Shown: positions 6,097 to 13,463 of the stretch, one piece after another
How the letters are laid out: each line of letters starts with the position of its first letter
Position numbering within the stretch: the first letter of the stretch is position 1
From: a virus
Virus record (IMG/VR): IMGVR_UViG_3300044841_000064
Location: 1 to 22,881 of that record
Direction: 5' to 3' (one strand)
DNA: 22,881 nt
The notes under the pieces: model-generated
Seen by the model: the letters and a program-made list of their open reading frames with translations, nothing else
Database searches by the model: none
Told to the model about the DNA's origin: nothing
Translations under genes and position numbers: made by a program

Positions 6097-7508
6097 GACC
6101 CTGGGGAGGTCGTCCCCTGAAAGAACCCCGAGTTGGACGTGTCAACTGAGGATGGCGCCGTCGTCGCCGCGGGAGTCGTGGCTGCTGCTGCCGTTGGATC
6201 ACCGAACACCAGTGTGGAGCTGGCCTGTTGGTTCGACGCGATGCTGTTCAGGGCCGCCAGCCCGTCCTGCAGCTGCTTCACTCCGTTGTTCAGCGCGGTG
6301 GTCTGCTGCGACGTCGACAAATTCGGGTTCGTCATGATCGCGGACAGGTTGGTCAGCGCCTGATTGTACAGCTGCGATGCGCTGGCCGAGGTTTGCAGCA
6401 GCGTCTTGTTGTCGTTGGTCATCTGCTGGATTTGCGTGTTGATGGCCCCGTTCGCCTGGATATTGGCCAGCGAACTCGCGTTCTGCAGGTTTTGCACGGC
6501 GAGCGCGTTGGCGTTGTTCATTGACGCGATGACCTGCGCCGATTGGGTCTGCTGCTGCGCTACGGTCAGGCTGGTGTTGGCATTGATGTTGGCGATGACC
6601 TGGGCGCTGGTGTTGTTGACCGCCGCGAGTGCCGCGGTTGCCTGGGCAGCGCGGTCCTGGACCGTCAGTTGGGTATTGGCGCTCAATTGCCCGAGGTAGG
6701 TTTGCAGACCGGTCTGCTGCGTCTGCACCGCCAGCGTGGTCGCATCCTGCTTGTCCTGATTGGACAGGCTGGTGTTGGCCTGGATGTTGGCGATGATCTG
6801 TGAAGTCGCTGACGCCTTGTCCTGGACCGAAAGCGACGTGTTGGCTTGAATGTTCGCGATGGCCTGCGCCGAAGCGGTGTTCACCGAGGCAAGGTCTTTC
6901 GACCCGGCGATGGCCTGCGCGGCCTGTTGAGCGGTGTTGCCCGCGCCGGCGTTGAACTGGCTGGTCTGGGTAGCGAGCTGGGCGTTCTGCAAGCCCGCAG
7001 TGTTGGTGGCTGCCGCCTGCGCCGCGAGCGCGGTATTCTGCGCCGTCGTGGTGTTGGTGGCCGCCTGGTTGTAGGTCGCGGCGTCCGCCGTCGCGATCGG
7101 GGTTGCCGCCGAATACAGCGCGGACTGATCGGCGGTAACGCCCTGGCTCGAATTGATCAGCCCCCGCTGGTTCATCAGATTCCGCGCATTGGCCTCGGCC
7201 TGCTGCATAAGCGGCGAGCCGGACGCGATGATGTTGGAGATCTGGCCGGAGACGGTCTGGTCCGGCGAGACGGTGAAAGCGTTTGGCGTGGAGCCTGTAG
7301 CCGTAGCATTCGACGCGGTCGCCGTGGCGGGCGTGTAGGGCGTGACCGTCGCACCGCCGACCTGTTGCGGGGTCGCGGTGGCGGGGGCTGTGTTGATCAG
7401 GCCAGTCGGGGCGGGTGCGGCCGTCGGATCAGCGCCAGGAGCCCCGGGCGGTGGGATCGGCGGTGGGATGGTCGGCGTGTTGACGCCCGGGGTCTGGCTA
7501 CCGGACAT
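6093..7508 (-). CDS. Long helical-repeat virion protein (ejection- or fibre-type)
   Basis: 471 residues. The ATG at 7508 is preceded by AGGCGG about 4 bases upstream. Residues 1-75 are Pro/Ala/Thr-rich and probably disordered. Residues about 85-150 hold a recognisable segment, with QRGLINSSQGVTADQSALYSAATPIA, of a type I recall from many phage structural proteins. Residues 213-352 contain imperfect repeats of the form IANIQANTSLSVQDKASAT, predicted to form a long helical rod. The C-terminus is Ala/Thr/Ser-rich. Charged residues are scarce and Gln/Asn/Ala dominate, as in internal virion proteins that are unfolded and ejected. No enzymatic motif was found, so the exact place in the particle is not decided. 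Confidence 0.75.
   Translation of the reverse strand: MSGSQTPGVNTPTIPPPIPPPGAPGADPTAAPAPTGLINTAPATATPQQVGGATVTPYTPATATASNATATGSTPNAFTVSPDQTVSGQISNIIASGSPLMQQAEANARNLMNQRGLINSSQGVTADQSALYSAATPIATADAATYNQAATNTTTAQNTALAAQAAATNTAGLQNAQLATQTSQFNAGAGNTAQQAAQAIAGSKDLASVNTASAQAIANIQANTSLSVQDKASATSQIIANIQANTSLSNQDKQDATTLAVQTQQTGLQTYLGQLSANTQLTVQDRAAQATAALAAVNNTSAQVIANINANTSLTVAQQQTQSAQVIASMNNANALAVQNLQNASSLANIQANGAINTQIQQMTNDNKTLLQTSASASQLYNQALTNLSAIMTNPNLSTSQQTTALNNGVKQLQDGLAALNSIASNQQASSTLVFGDPTAAAATTPAATTAPSSVDTSNSGFFQGTTSPGS
6453..6872 (-). repeat. Protein-level helical repeats (ANIQANTSL units)
   Basis: At least four imperfect units of the type IANIQANTSL..QDK occur in residues about 213-352 of the overlapping virion protein. 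The two best-preserved units are 22 residues apart. The phrase NANTSL or SANTQL marks each unit. Confidence 0.7.
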
Positions 7509-7516
7509 CAGACCGC

Positions 7517-7550
7517 CTGATGTGGCGCGGAGCGCCCGGTATGATATAAA
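7517..7550 (+). promoter_or_regulatory. Candidate promoter for the 7557 ribbon-helix-helix gene
   Basis: CTGATG (7517-7522) and TATGAT (7540-7545) are 17 bases apart. TATGAT matches five of six -10 positions. An overlapping TATAAA (7545-7550) is an alternative -10. Transcription would begin at about 7552-7557, at or just before the ATG at 7557, so the message would be leaderless or nearly so. It lies in the 48-base gap between divergent starts. Confidence 0.45.
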
Positions 7551-7556
7551 GACGAC

Positions 7557-7757
7557 ATGCCAGCAAACGCATCAGATATGCCCACCACGATCACCATACG
7601 GATAAGACGGAACAGCGCCGACGCGATCGCGCGCGCCGCCAAACGACAGAAATGCACCCAGAAGCTGGTCATCTGTCAGGCGCTGGTAGCGGCGGGCATA
7701 AAGCTGGCACCGGATGATCTCGCCGATAAGACACCGCGCCGCCCGCCGCTCGCCTGA
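7557..7757 (+). CDS. Small ribbon-helix-helix-like protein (accessory, + strand)
   Basis: 66 residues, or 59 if translation starts at the second ATG at 7578. The pattern is a short basic strand (TTITIRIRR), a helix (SADAIARAAKRQ), a turn with KCTQ and a second helix (KLVICQALVAAGI), followed by a charged tail. This resembles the Arc/CopG family but is a weaker match than the gene at 2593. There is no Shine-Dalgarno sequence. The TATGAT/TATAAA box just upstream suggests leaderless expression. It is antisense to the virion polycistron, sitting 36 bases from the stop of one structural gene and diverging from the start of the next. It could control its own cassette or serve as an antitoxin-like regulator without a visible partner. 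Confidence 0.6.
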   Translation: MPANASDMPTTITIRIRRNSADAIARAAKRQKCTQKLVICQALVAAGIKLAPDDLADKTPRRPPLA

Positions 7758-7793
7758 GCTGACCTGCAACGCCTTGGGTGACGAAGCCGCTCA

Positions 7794-8360
7794 TCAATGG
7801 ACATTCAGCGCGAGCGTCAGCCCACGCCACGTCGAGCCGCCGTTGATGGTGTAGAACCCGAGCACGTCAACGCCGGACGCCGTTAAGACGGGCGCGAGGC
7901 CCGATGCCCATTGCACCCCCGACCACCAGGTAGTCGCGAAAGCGCCGCCGTTGGTCAGTTCGAGGACGAACGCCGCCGATGTGCCCGAGGCCGGGACGTT
8001 TGAAACCGTAAACGTCGAATTCCCGGTGATCGTCTTGGTAAAAATGGTCGCCGCGTTGCAGTCGATGTTGAGCGCCGGCATGGCGATGGCGGTTTCGTGC
8101 AGGCCGGTCAGCGTCGGATTGAGTTGCGGCGCCAGCGGCGCGAGATTCGCCAGGGTCGCGAGCGTCCCGGCCGCCGCCGGCAGCGTATAGGTGAAGTTGC
8201 CGACCTGCACCAAGACCGTGGCATACGCGCCGACTGTCGTGATCTGCGGGACCGCGTCAAAACCCGCGCCGATCGCGATGAATTCGGCCCGCAACAGCGC
8301 CGACAGGCCGTCGGATCCCCGCGCCGGATTTCCGGTCGGATTATAGAATGGGTTGCTCAC
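7794..8360 (-). CDS. Short tail/fibre-head protein
   Basis: 188 residues. GTG at 8360 is the start, overlapping the upstream stop as GTGA. The N-terminus, MSNPFYNPTGNPARGSDGLS, with the following ALLRAEFIAIGAGFD helix, is a motif I recall at the start of phage tail proteins. The C-terminal half (about 95-188) is a beta-rich domain. TITGNSTFTVSNVPASGTS, then WSGVQWASGLAPVLTASGVD and GFYTINGGSTWRG, are typical of the small globular domain found at the ends of phage fibres. It probably forms part of the tail or a short fibre. The host-receptor role is inferred, not shown. Confidence 0.75.
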   Translation of the reverse strand: MSNPFYNPTGNPARGSDGLSALLRAEFIAIGAGFDAVPQITTVGAYATVLVQVGNFTYTLPAAAGTLATLANLAPLAPQLNPTLTGLHETAIAMPALNIDCNAATIFTKTITGNSTFTVSNVPASGTSAAFVLELTNGGAFATTWWSGVQWASGLAPVLTASGVDVLGFYTINGGSTWRGLTLALNVH

Positions 8361-10606
8361 ACGCGCATCCCGCGCCGCATCGAAAAGTGATGCTGGATCG
8401 AATTCACAGTATATGCCCCGATGTAATTTGTGCCAGATGAAATCGTAACGCGGATGTTCTCGGCGGTTCCGGTCTCGTCGATGTCAGTCGGCAGCAGACC
8501 CGAGCCGTCCCAGGTGAATGCATCCCAGACGAACGAATCCCAGTGCTGCACGGCGCCGAGATTGAACGTTACGGATGTCGCTGGTAGTTGCGCAATCTGA
8601 TCGGAGTTGTAACCAAGCTGATAGCCGTACTGGATCTGCGCATAGCTAGCGCCCTGCACCTCAATCGAGGCCGCCCGGAAGCGCTTTAGAATGCGCGGCG
8701 ACTTTACCGCATCCCAGGCGGTCACGAAGTAGGCGTAAATCGCCGCGCCGTCGAACGATGTGCCGATATCCAACTGGAAGACATAGCCTGACTTTGACCC
8801 GGCATAGGTCACCTCGGTATCGTTGACCAGTTTGGTGGTATCGACGCTTGTCAGGATATCGGGAAACAGCACCGGCGCAGCGCCGAGATATTGCTGATTG
8901 AGGACCGTGCAATACAGCGCATAGCCATCGCCGAAGAATAGGCGATATTGGCTTTTCGACCGGCAGACCGACGATGCAACCAGATTGCCGCGCTCGCGGG
9001 CGATGAACGGCAGGATATTCTTCGTCAATGTCGAGGGTAGAAAATTCCCCCAATTCAGTGTCGTTTTCAACGTTACGACGCCAAGATCGTCCAAAAAGAA
9101 AGTGTCGAATAAATTCTGAACGGAGTAAGGAACCGCGCCGATGCTGCTGGAGAAGGTCACGAAATTAAATGTGGTCGGGTCGGTGCCGTATAGAAATGCC
9201 GCGTTGGAGCGGAGGTAAACGCCCAGCGTTGCCGTGGTTTGACTTCCGGGCAAGGTGATCATGCCGGTGATCGTATCGCCGGTCGCGATCTCGCCGCCCC
9301 CGTCTAAAGCCGACCATTTGAACGGGTTGCCGGCGGCGCAATAAATCAGCGAGGCGGCCTGCGCGATGAACAGGAAATTCTTATGGAAGCGAATATGCGA
9401 TGGCGCGTCCGGAGACAGCCCGGTCGAGATGGGCGCCAACGTATCGCCATCGAACTCGAAACAGGGATTGACCCCGTCGCAGCCGTAAATCCGCCGGGTG
9501 ATCAATTGGCCGGAGAAATTGCACTTCTCGAACTCGAACCGCCCGCCGGGCGCCATTGTGATCGGGGCCTGCACACCGGAAAGCGTCAGCGTCGCCCCGC
9601 TTGTCGTGGTAGCGGCCCCGGCGGTGAAACTACCGCCAACCGGATTGGTAACGACAAACTGCCCGATGGCGGACCCCGCCCAGGCGCCTGACTGCCACAT
9701 CACCCGCTTGATCGTTGCCGTTTTGCCGCCCTGGGTCAGGGTGTCGCCGTCGAGCGGCACCGCGGCGCCCCCGGCGGTAAACGAGATGAGGTTGTAGTAC
9801 GGCACCAGTATCCACCCGGCGGCGGTGGCCCGGTAGAGCAATGCCGCTGTCCCGCCAAGGTTGGCGCGTAACGCGTAGAGCTGATCAACGCCGAGAAACG
9901 CCATGGACACAACGCCGAGGACCGGACCAGCTCCCGGAACCTGCTGGATCAGCGCGCGGTAACCATCCGCCGCCGCTGCGGTGTAGACCGCCTTGGTCTG
10001 CGCATCGATCGAGACCGTCAAAGCAGCGGCGTTGCCGATCCCGATCGGCCCCGGCAGCGTCAACGGGCTGACCTGATCGAACACGCCGGAGACCAGGGTC
10101 AGCACCAGATAGGCCACCGGCGTGATGACCACGGCGACGATCGTCCCCTGCGCGCCGGTGTTGGGCTGGGTGACCACCTGCCCAACGGTGGGGGTGTTCG
10201 ACTGAGCCAAGATCGTGAAGTCGCTGGTGAAATCGGAGGTGAAGTCGGGCGGAACGAGGAAGCCGACCGAGACAGGCATGTAGGCCGCAATGAGGAAGTC
10301 GCCGCCGAAATCAGCGCCGAAATCTGGCAGGTTGGCGACCGACGCAACCTGGACGATGGTATAGGCCGCGGCACTCGGCGATGGGCGCCCGTCAACCCGC
10401 TCATAGCCATCGATCCTGGAATAGCCGCCGAAGGGGGCGACCTCGAAGTTCAGCGCGTCGGACAGCGCCCCCGGCTGCAAGCGTAGCGATGGCGTGGTTT
10501 GGTCGAGGCCGCCGGGAAACGCCTGGCCCTGCGCGTTCGTGCCGGACCCCAGCTGGGTCTGGCTGTATTTGACGGCCGGCCAGGCGTTTTTCGGGATGGC
10601 GTTCAT
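8357..10606 (-). CDS. Large tail protein (candidate tail hub/nozzle component)
   Basis: 749 residues, beginning with ATG at 10606 in an ATGA overlap. It is the largest protein in the window and is mostly beta-strand in character. The N-terminal segment QTTPSLRLQPGALSDALNFE (about 37-55) is a signature I associate with large tail proteins of short-tailed phages. Short DFT/DFG repeats occur at about 95-131 (DFGADFGGDF, then DFTSDFTSDFT). The middle has repeated WKSALDGG/GYALYCTVLNQ-type blade-like strands. The C-terminus has paired WDSFVWDAFTWDG and ends SMRRGMRV. A nozzle or propeller-like hub role fits size, position after the fibre genes and absence of a long tail, but homology was not tested. 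Confidence 0.65.
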   Translation of the reverse strand: MNAIPKNAWPAVKYSQTQLGSGTNAQGQAFPGGLDQTTPSLRLQPGALSDALNFEVAPFGGYSRIDGYERVDGRPSPSAAAYTIVQVASVANLPDFGADFGGDFLIAAYMPVSVGFLVPPDFTSDFTSDFTILAQSNTPTVGQVVTQPNTGAQGTIVAVVITPVAYLVLTLVSGVFDQVSPLTLPGPIGIGNAAALTVSIDAQTKAVYTAAAADGYRALIQQVPGAGPVLGVVSMAFLGVDQLYALRANLGGTAALLYRATAAGWILVPYYNLISFTAGGAAVPLDGDTLTQGGKTATIKRVMWQSGAWAGSAIGQFVVTNPVGGSFTAGAATTTSGATLTLSGVQAPITMAPGGRFEFEKCNFSGQLITRRIYGCDGVNPCFEFDGDTLAPISTGLSPDAPSHIRFHKNFLFIAQAASLIYCAAGNPFKWSALDGGGEIATGDTITGMITLPGSQTTATLGVYLRSNAAFLYGTDPTTFNFVTFSSSIGAVPYSVQNLFDTFFLDDLGVVTLKTTLNWGNFLPSTLTKNILPFIARERGNLVASSVCRSKSQYRLFFGDGYALYCTVLNQQYLGAAPVLFPDILTSVDTTKLVNDTEVTYAGSKSGYVFQLDIGTSFDGAAIYAYFVTAWDAVKSPRILKRFRAASIEVQGASYAQIQYGYQLGYNSDQIAQLPATSVTFNLGAVQHWDSFVWDAFTWDGSGLLPTDIDETGTAENIRVTISSGTNYIGAYTVNSIQHHFSMRRGMRV

Positions 10607-11559
10607 GGCGCGTGCGCCGCCGCGCCACCCTGGGCGACCGCTACGAAGTTGAGGCCGTTTCCAGCGACGCCTAACCAGCTCTGGCTGCTGGGTAACGTAG
10701 ACGCGGCCCAGGAGGCGCCGCCGGTCGGGCTGTACGCCGCCGCCGCTGAGGTGCCGCCCACCGCGACGAAGTTGCCGCCGCCTCCGCCGCCGACCGCGGT
10801 CCAGCTCTGGCTACTTGGCAGAGTAGACGCGGTCCAGGTGGCACCGCTGTTTGTGCTGAAGGCTGCCGCTGTGGTGGCGGAGGCACCCGGCACGGCGACG
10901 AAGTTGCTACCGCTTCCGGCAATGGACGACCAGGTCCGGAGGCTTGGAAGAGTCGACGCGGTCCAGGTCGCGCCGCCGTTGGTGCTGAAGGCCGCTGTGG
11001 TGCTGTTGGCAAAGCCGGTGGCGCAACAAACCGCGACGAAATTGCCGCCGTTGCCGGCCACCGCCCGCCAACACTGGCTGCTCGGCAAAGTCGACGCGGT
11101 CCAGGTCGCGCCACCGTTTGTGCTGAAGGCCGCCGTTGGAGACGGGTCGGTGGGATTGGTGCCGCCGCCCACCGCGACGAAATTGCTACCGCTGCCGGCG
11201 ACGCCTTCCCAAGTCTGGTTGACAGGCAAAGTCGACGCCGTCCAGGTCGCGCCACCATCGGTGCTGAAGGCCGCCGCCGCGCCGGACGCGGCCACCGCGA
11301 CGAAGTTATTGCCACTGCCGGCAACGGACGACCATTTCTGGCCACTTGGTAAAGTCGACGCGGTCCATGTAACTCCACCATTGGTGCTGAAGGCCGCCGC
11401 CGCGCCGGCTCCGGCCGATACGCCCCCGCCGACCACGACGAAAGTGCTGCCGCCGCCGGCGACGGCGGACCAGCCGGAGGCGGACGCCGGCAAAGTAGCG
11501 GCGACCCAGGATGGGGCGCCAGATCTACCCCCGGCCATCAGGATGGTCCGTATGCTCAT
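10603..11559 (-). CDS. Seven-unit Asp-box beta-propeller protein
   Basis: 318 residues, start ATG at 11559 overlapping the previous stop as ATGA. After a 16-residue leader it consists of seven tandem units of about 40-48 residues, each reading W.ASTLP....W..VAG.G.NFVAV....AAFST. Six of them end in an Asp-box of the form S-x-[ND]-G-G-x-[TS]-W: 58-65, 99-106, 146-153, 192-199, 235-242 and 277-284. Two of the six are imperfect: STNSGATW at 235-242 and SPTGGASW at 277-284. The seventh unit lacks the Asp-box strand while the first supplies an initial W.AATLP, the usual way a propeller closes on itself. Asp-box propellers occur in sialidases and carbohydrate-binding proteins, but no sialidase arginine triad is apparent, so binding rather than cleavage is likely. 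Its place among fibre genes suggests surface recognition. Confidence 0.85.
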   Translation of the reverse strand: MSIRTILMAGGRSGAPSWVAATLPASASGWSAVAGGGSTFVVVGGGVSAGAGAAAAFSTNGGVTWTASTLPSGQKWSSVAGSGNNFVAVAASGAAAAFSTDGGATWTASTLPVNQTWEGVAGSGSNFVAVGGGTNPTDPSPTAAFSTNGGATWTASTLPSSQCWRAVAGNGGNFVAVCCATGFANSTTAAFSTNGGATWTASTLPSLRTWSSIAGSGSNFVAVPGASATTAAAFSTNSGATWTASTLPSSQSWTAVGGGGGGNFVAVGGTSAAAAYSPTGGASWAASTLPSSQSWLGVAGNGLNFVAVAQGGAAAHAP

Positions 11560-11972
11560 GGCGGCAAGGCAGTGGCGGCAATGAACAGCGCGTCGACATC
11601 GGCCGAGGCCAGCCCGACCTGGGCCATCAGCGCGGGCGTTACGAACGGGCCATTGCGGTATAGATACTGTTGGTTGGCCCAGGCCAGCGCCATCGCTCCG
11701 CCGGTTGCGGCGACGATCGCCTGCACGTCCGACAGCAGCGTTGCTGGGGCCGGATGAACCTGGCTCGGCGTGGCCAGCATCTGCTGCATCGCCTGCCAGC
11801 GGGTGACCTGCTCCGGGACGACCGCATGAGGCGCTGGCGGCGTGAAGCTGGTGCCGTCGTACAGCCACCCCGGACCCGCTGCACCAGCCGCCACAGCACC
11901 GGGCCAGTCAGTCAGGGCGACGATCTCAATGACGTTGACGACGACGCCCGCGGCGATGATAGCGGCGCGCAT
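11556..11972 (-). CDS. Tail-fibre assembly-like protein
   Basis: 138 residues, start ATG at 11972 in a TAATG overlap with the fibre gene. The N-terminus (MRAAIIAAGVVVNVIEI), then GPGWLYDGTSFTPPAP (about 33-48), is the common beginning of small proteins encoded right after tail fibres. A helical C-terminal domain (about 55-135) follows, with RWQAMQQMLA, WANQQYLYRNGPFV and VDALFIAATALPP. Family members of this type are thought to help fibre folding or attachment. Being directly coupled to the glycine-rich fibre gene supports that. Which fibre it serves is not shown. Confidence 0.7.
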   Translation of the reverse strand: MRAAIIAAGVVVNVIEIVALTDWPGAVAAGAAGPGWLYDGTSFTPPAPHAVVPEQVTRWQAMQQMLATPSQVHPAPATLLSDVQAIVAATGGAMALAWANQQYLYRNGPFVTPALMAQVGLASADVDALFIAATALPP

Positions 11973-13450
11973 TACACCACTCCCCAGATACGCAACTCGC
12001 CTCTTGCGCCATTGCCCGCGTTGGCGCCGGTTTGGGTTGCGCCGCCGCCCCCCCCGGGCGTCGATCCTGCTGATCCAGGTGCCGCGACGACCGCCGCGCC
12101 CCCGGCGCCGCCATAGAACGCTGTCGCCGGCGCGCTTACGACGTTGCCGCTGGAGACACCACCGCCCGCGGTGCCGCCGTAAAGCGTGGCAGCGGGCTGT
12201 GCGCCGTTCCCCCCGGGGATGCCGCCGTTATAGATAATGGTCACGCCGGCAGTTGCCGTCTGCTGCACCCCCACGGGATCATAGCTAGTCGTAGCACCGG
12301 CCGGTGCGCCCTTCGCGGTCACATAGGTCGCTACGCTGCTGTCGCCGCCCGCGGTGCCGTCGCCATTGACAGACGCGCCTGTGCCGCCAGCCCCGATCGT
12401 GACGTCGTTTGTCGCGGCCATGGCCGAAGCGAGGAGCATAAGCGGCACACAAACCCCACCAGCGCCGCCATGCGCGAAGTTACTGGTTGCCGCCTTGCCG
12501 CCGCCGCTCGCGCCCCCCCACAGCAGGCCGGCGAACGTCACGTAGCCTGGCGGTTTGACAAAGCCGCTCGCCAGAGAAGCCGTGTAAATCTGGTAGAAAG
12601 GGTGCAGCACAACCGACGTCAGCGTCGTGCCGCTGCACTGCACAAGCCGGCATTCCTGCGGATACATCACAAAGGTTGTCAGCCCGTCGATCGTTTCCGC
12701 CCCGTTCGGGGTCAGCGTTATCGCCCCGGTGCCGGAATTGCGGAGATAACAGAACCACCCCGAGGCGAGCGTCGCCGACGCGGTAAATGTCTGCGCGAAT
12801 GTCCCGCTGGTAATGTCAACCAGCGTGCCTTTGTCAGCGGTTCCCAGAATGGTGTTCGAGGTTCGTGCGGATCGAATGAATAAACTGCCGCCGAAGCTCG
12901 CCGTGGCCGCCGCCCAGTCCGTCAGGTCCGAATGGGTCAAGCTGACCGCGCCAGTCCGCGTCGCCACGCTCTGCACCGGCGCCAGGGCGGGCACGGATGC
13001 CGTAGTCGCGTAGGGCGTCAGCGTCGTCGTGACCTGCGCCGCGGTTTGATAGCCGCTCGGATTGGTCGCGTTGTACGGCGTAAAGGCCAGCGCAGTCGTC
13101 ACATCGGCACTGCCGAGGGTGACCGCCCCAAGGCGTGTATTGAACGTCGTGACACCACTCGCCGCTACCGCCGCGCCGACGAATGCCGTCGTGGCAGGCG
13201 CGGCGGTCGCATTGCCCGGCGCCTGCGTCACCGCGATCGTCCCGGTCGGCAGCGACGGCGCTCCCGTGAACGGCGGCGAGGCCAGCGGTGCCAGCAGGCC
13301 TTCGGCGGCCAGCGCCCGCACCGTCTCCGCCGCGGCCGTCGCATAGTTGGCCGCCAAAGCAGCATTGACCGCGACATTGACCACCGGCGCCGTCAGCGGA
13401 GGCGTCCCCGGCGTAGTCGATGACCCAACCAAATTGATCGTAGCGCTCAT
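11972..13450 (-). CDS. Tail fibre with glycine-rich C-terminal domain
   Basis: 492 residues from the ATG at 13450, which has AGGGGG about nine bases upstream. The frame is open further upstream but overlaps the neighbouring gene. Residues 1-35 (INLVGSSTTPGTPPLT..AVNAALAA) match the N-terminus of the 141-residue protein at 16381-16806. Residues about 40-200 hold typical fibre phrases (FTGAPSLPTGTIA, FTPYNATNPSGYQTAAQV, TRTGAVSLTHSDLTDW). A beta domain lies at about 200-300. The last 190 residues are Gly/Ala-rich and end ARGELRIWGVV, a usual fibre tip. It is probably an adhesin whose glycine-rich tip contacts the host. The receptor is unknown. Confidence 0.85.
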   Translation of the reverse strand: MSATINLVGSSTTPGTPPLTAPVVNVAVNAALAANYATAAAETVRALAAEGLLAPLASPPFTGAPSLPTGTIAVTQAPGNATAAPATTAFVGAAVAASGVTTFNTRLGAVTLGSADVTTALAFTPYNATNPSGYQTAAQVTTTLTPYATTASVPALAPVQSVATRTGAVSLTHSDLTDWAAATASFGGSLFIRSARTSNTILGTADKGTLVDITSGTFAQTFTASATLASGWFCYLRNSGTGAITLTPNGAETIDGLTTFVMYPQECRLVQCSGTTLTSVVLHPFYQIYTASLASGFVKPPGYVTFAGLLWGGASGGGKAATSNFAHGGAGGVCVPLMLLASAMAATNDVTIGAGGTGASVNGDGTAGGDSSVATYVTAKGAPAGATTSYDPVGVQQTATAGVTIIYNGGIPGGNGAQPAATLYGGTAGGGVSSGNVVSAPATAFYGGAGGAAVVAAPGSAGSTPGGGGGATQTGANAGNGARGELRIWGVV

Positions 13451-13463
13451 GCGAGTGCGCCCC

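Noticed and set aside
5233-6120. Open frame of 295 codons on the + strand
   Set aside because: It is the antisense of the sulfotransferase/GNAT-like gene. Its composition (Arg, His, Gln, Pro) is that of a shadow frame.
10499-11584. Open frame of 361 codons on the + strand with regular repeats
   Set aside because: The regularity comes from the antisense of the seven propeller repeats. The gene on the minus strand has the clear Asp-box pattern.
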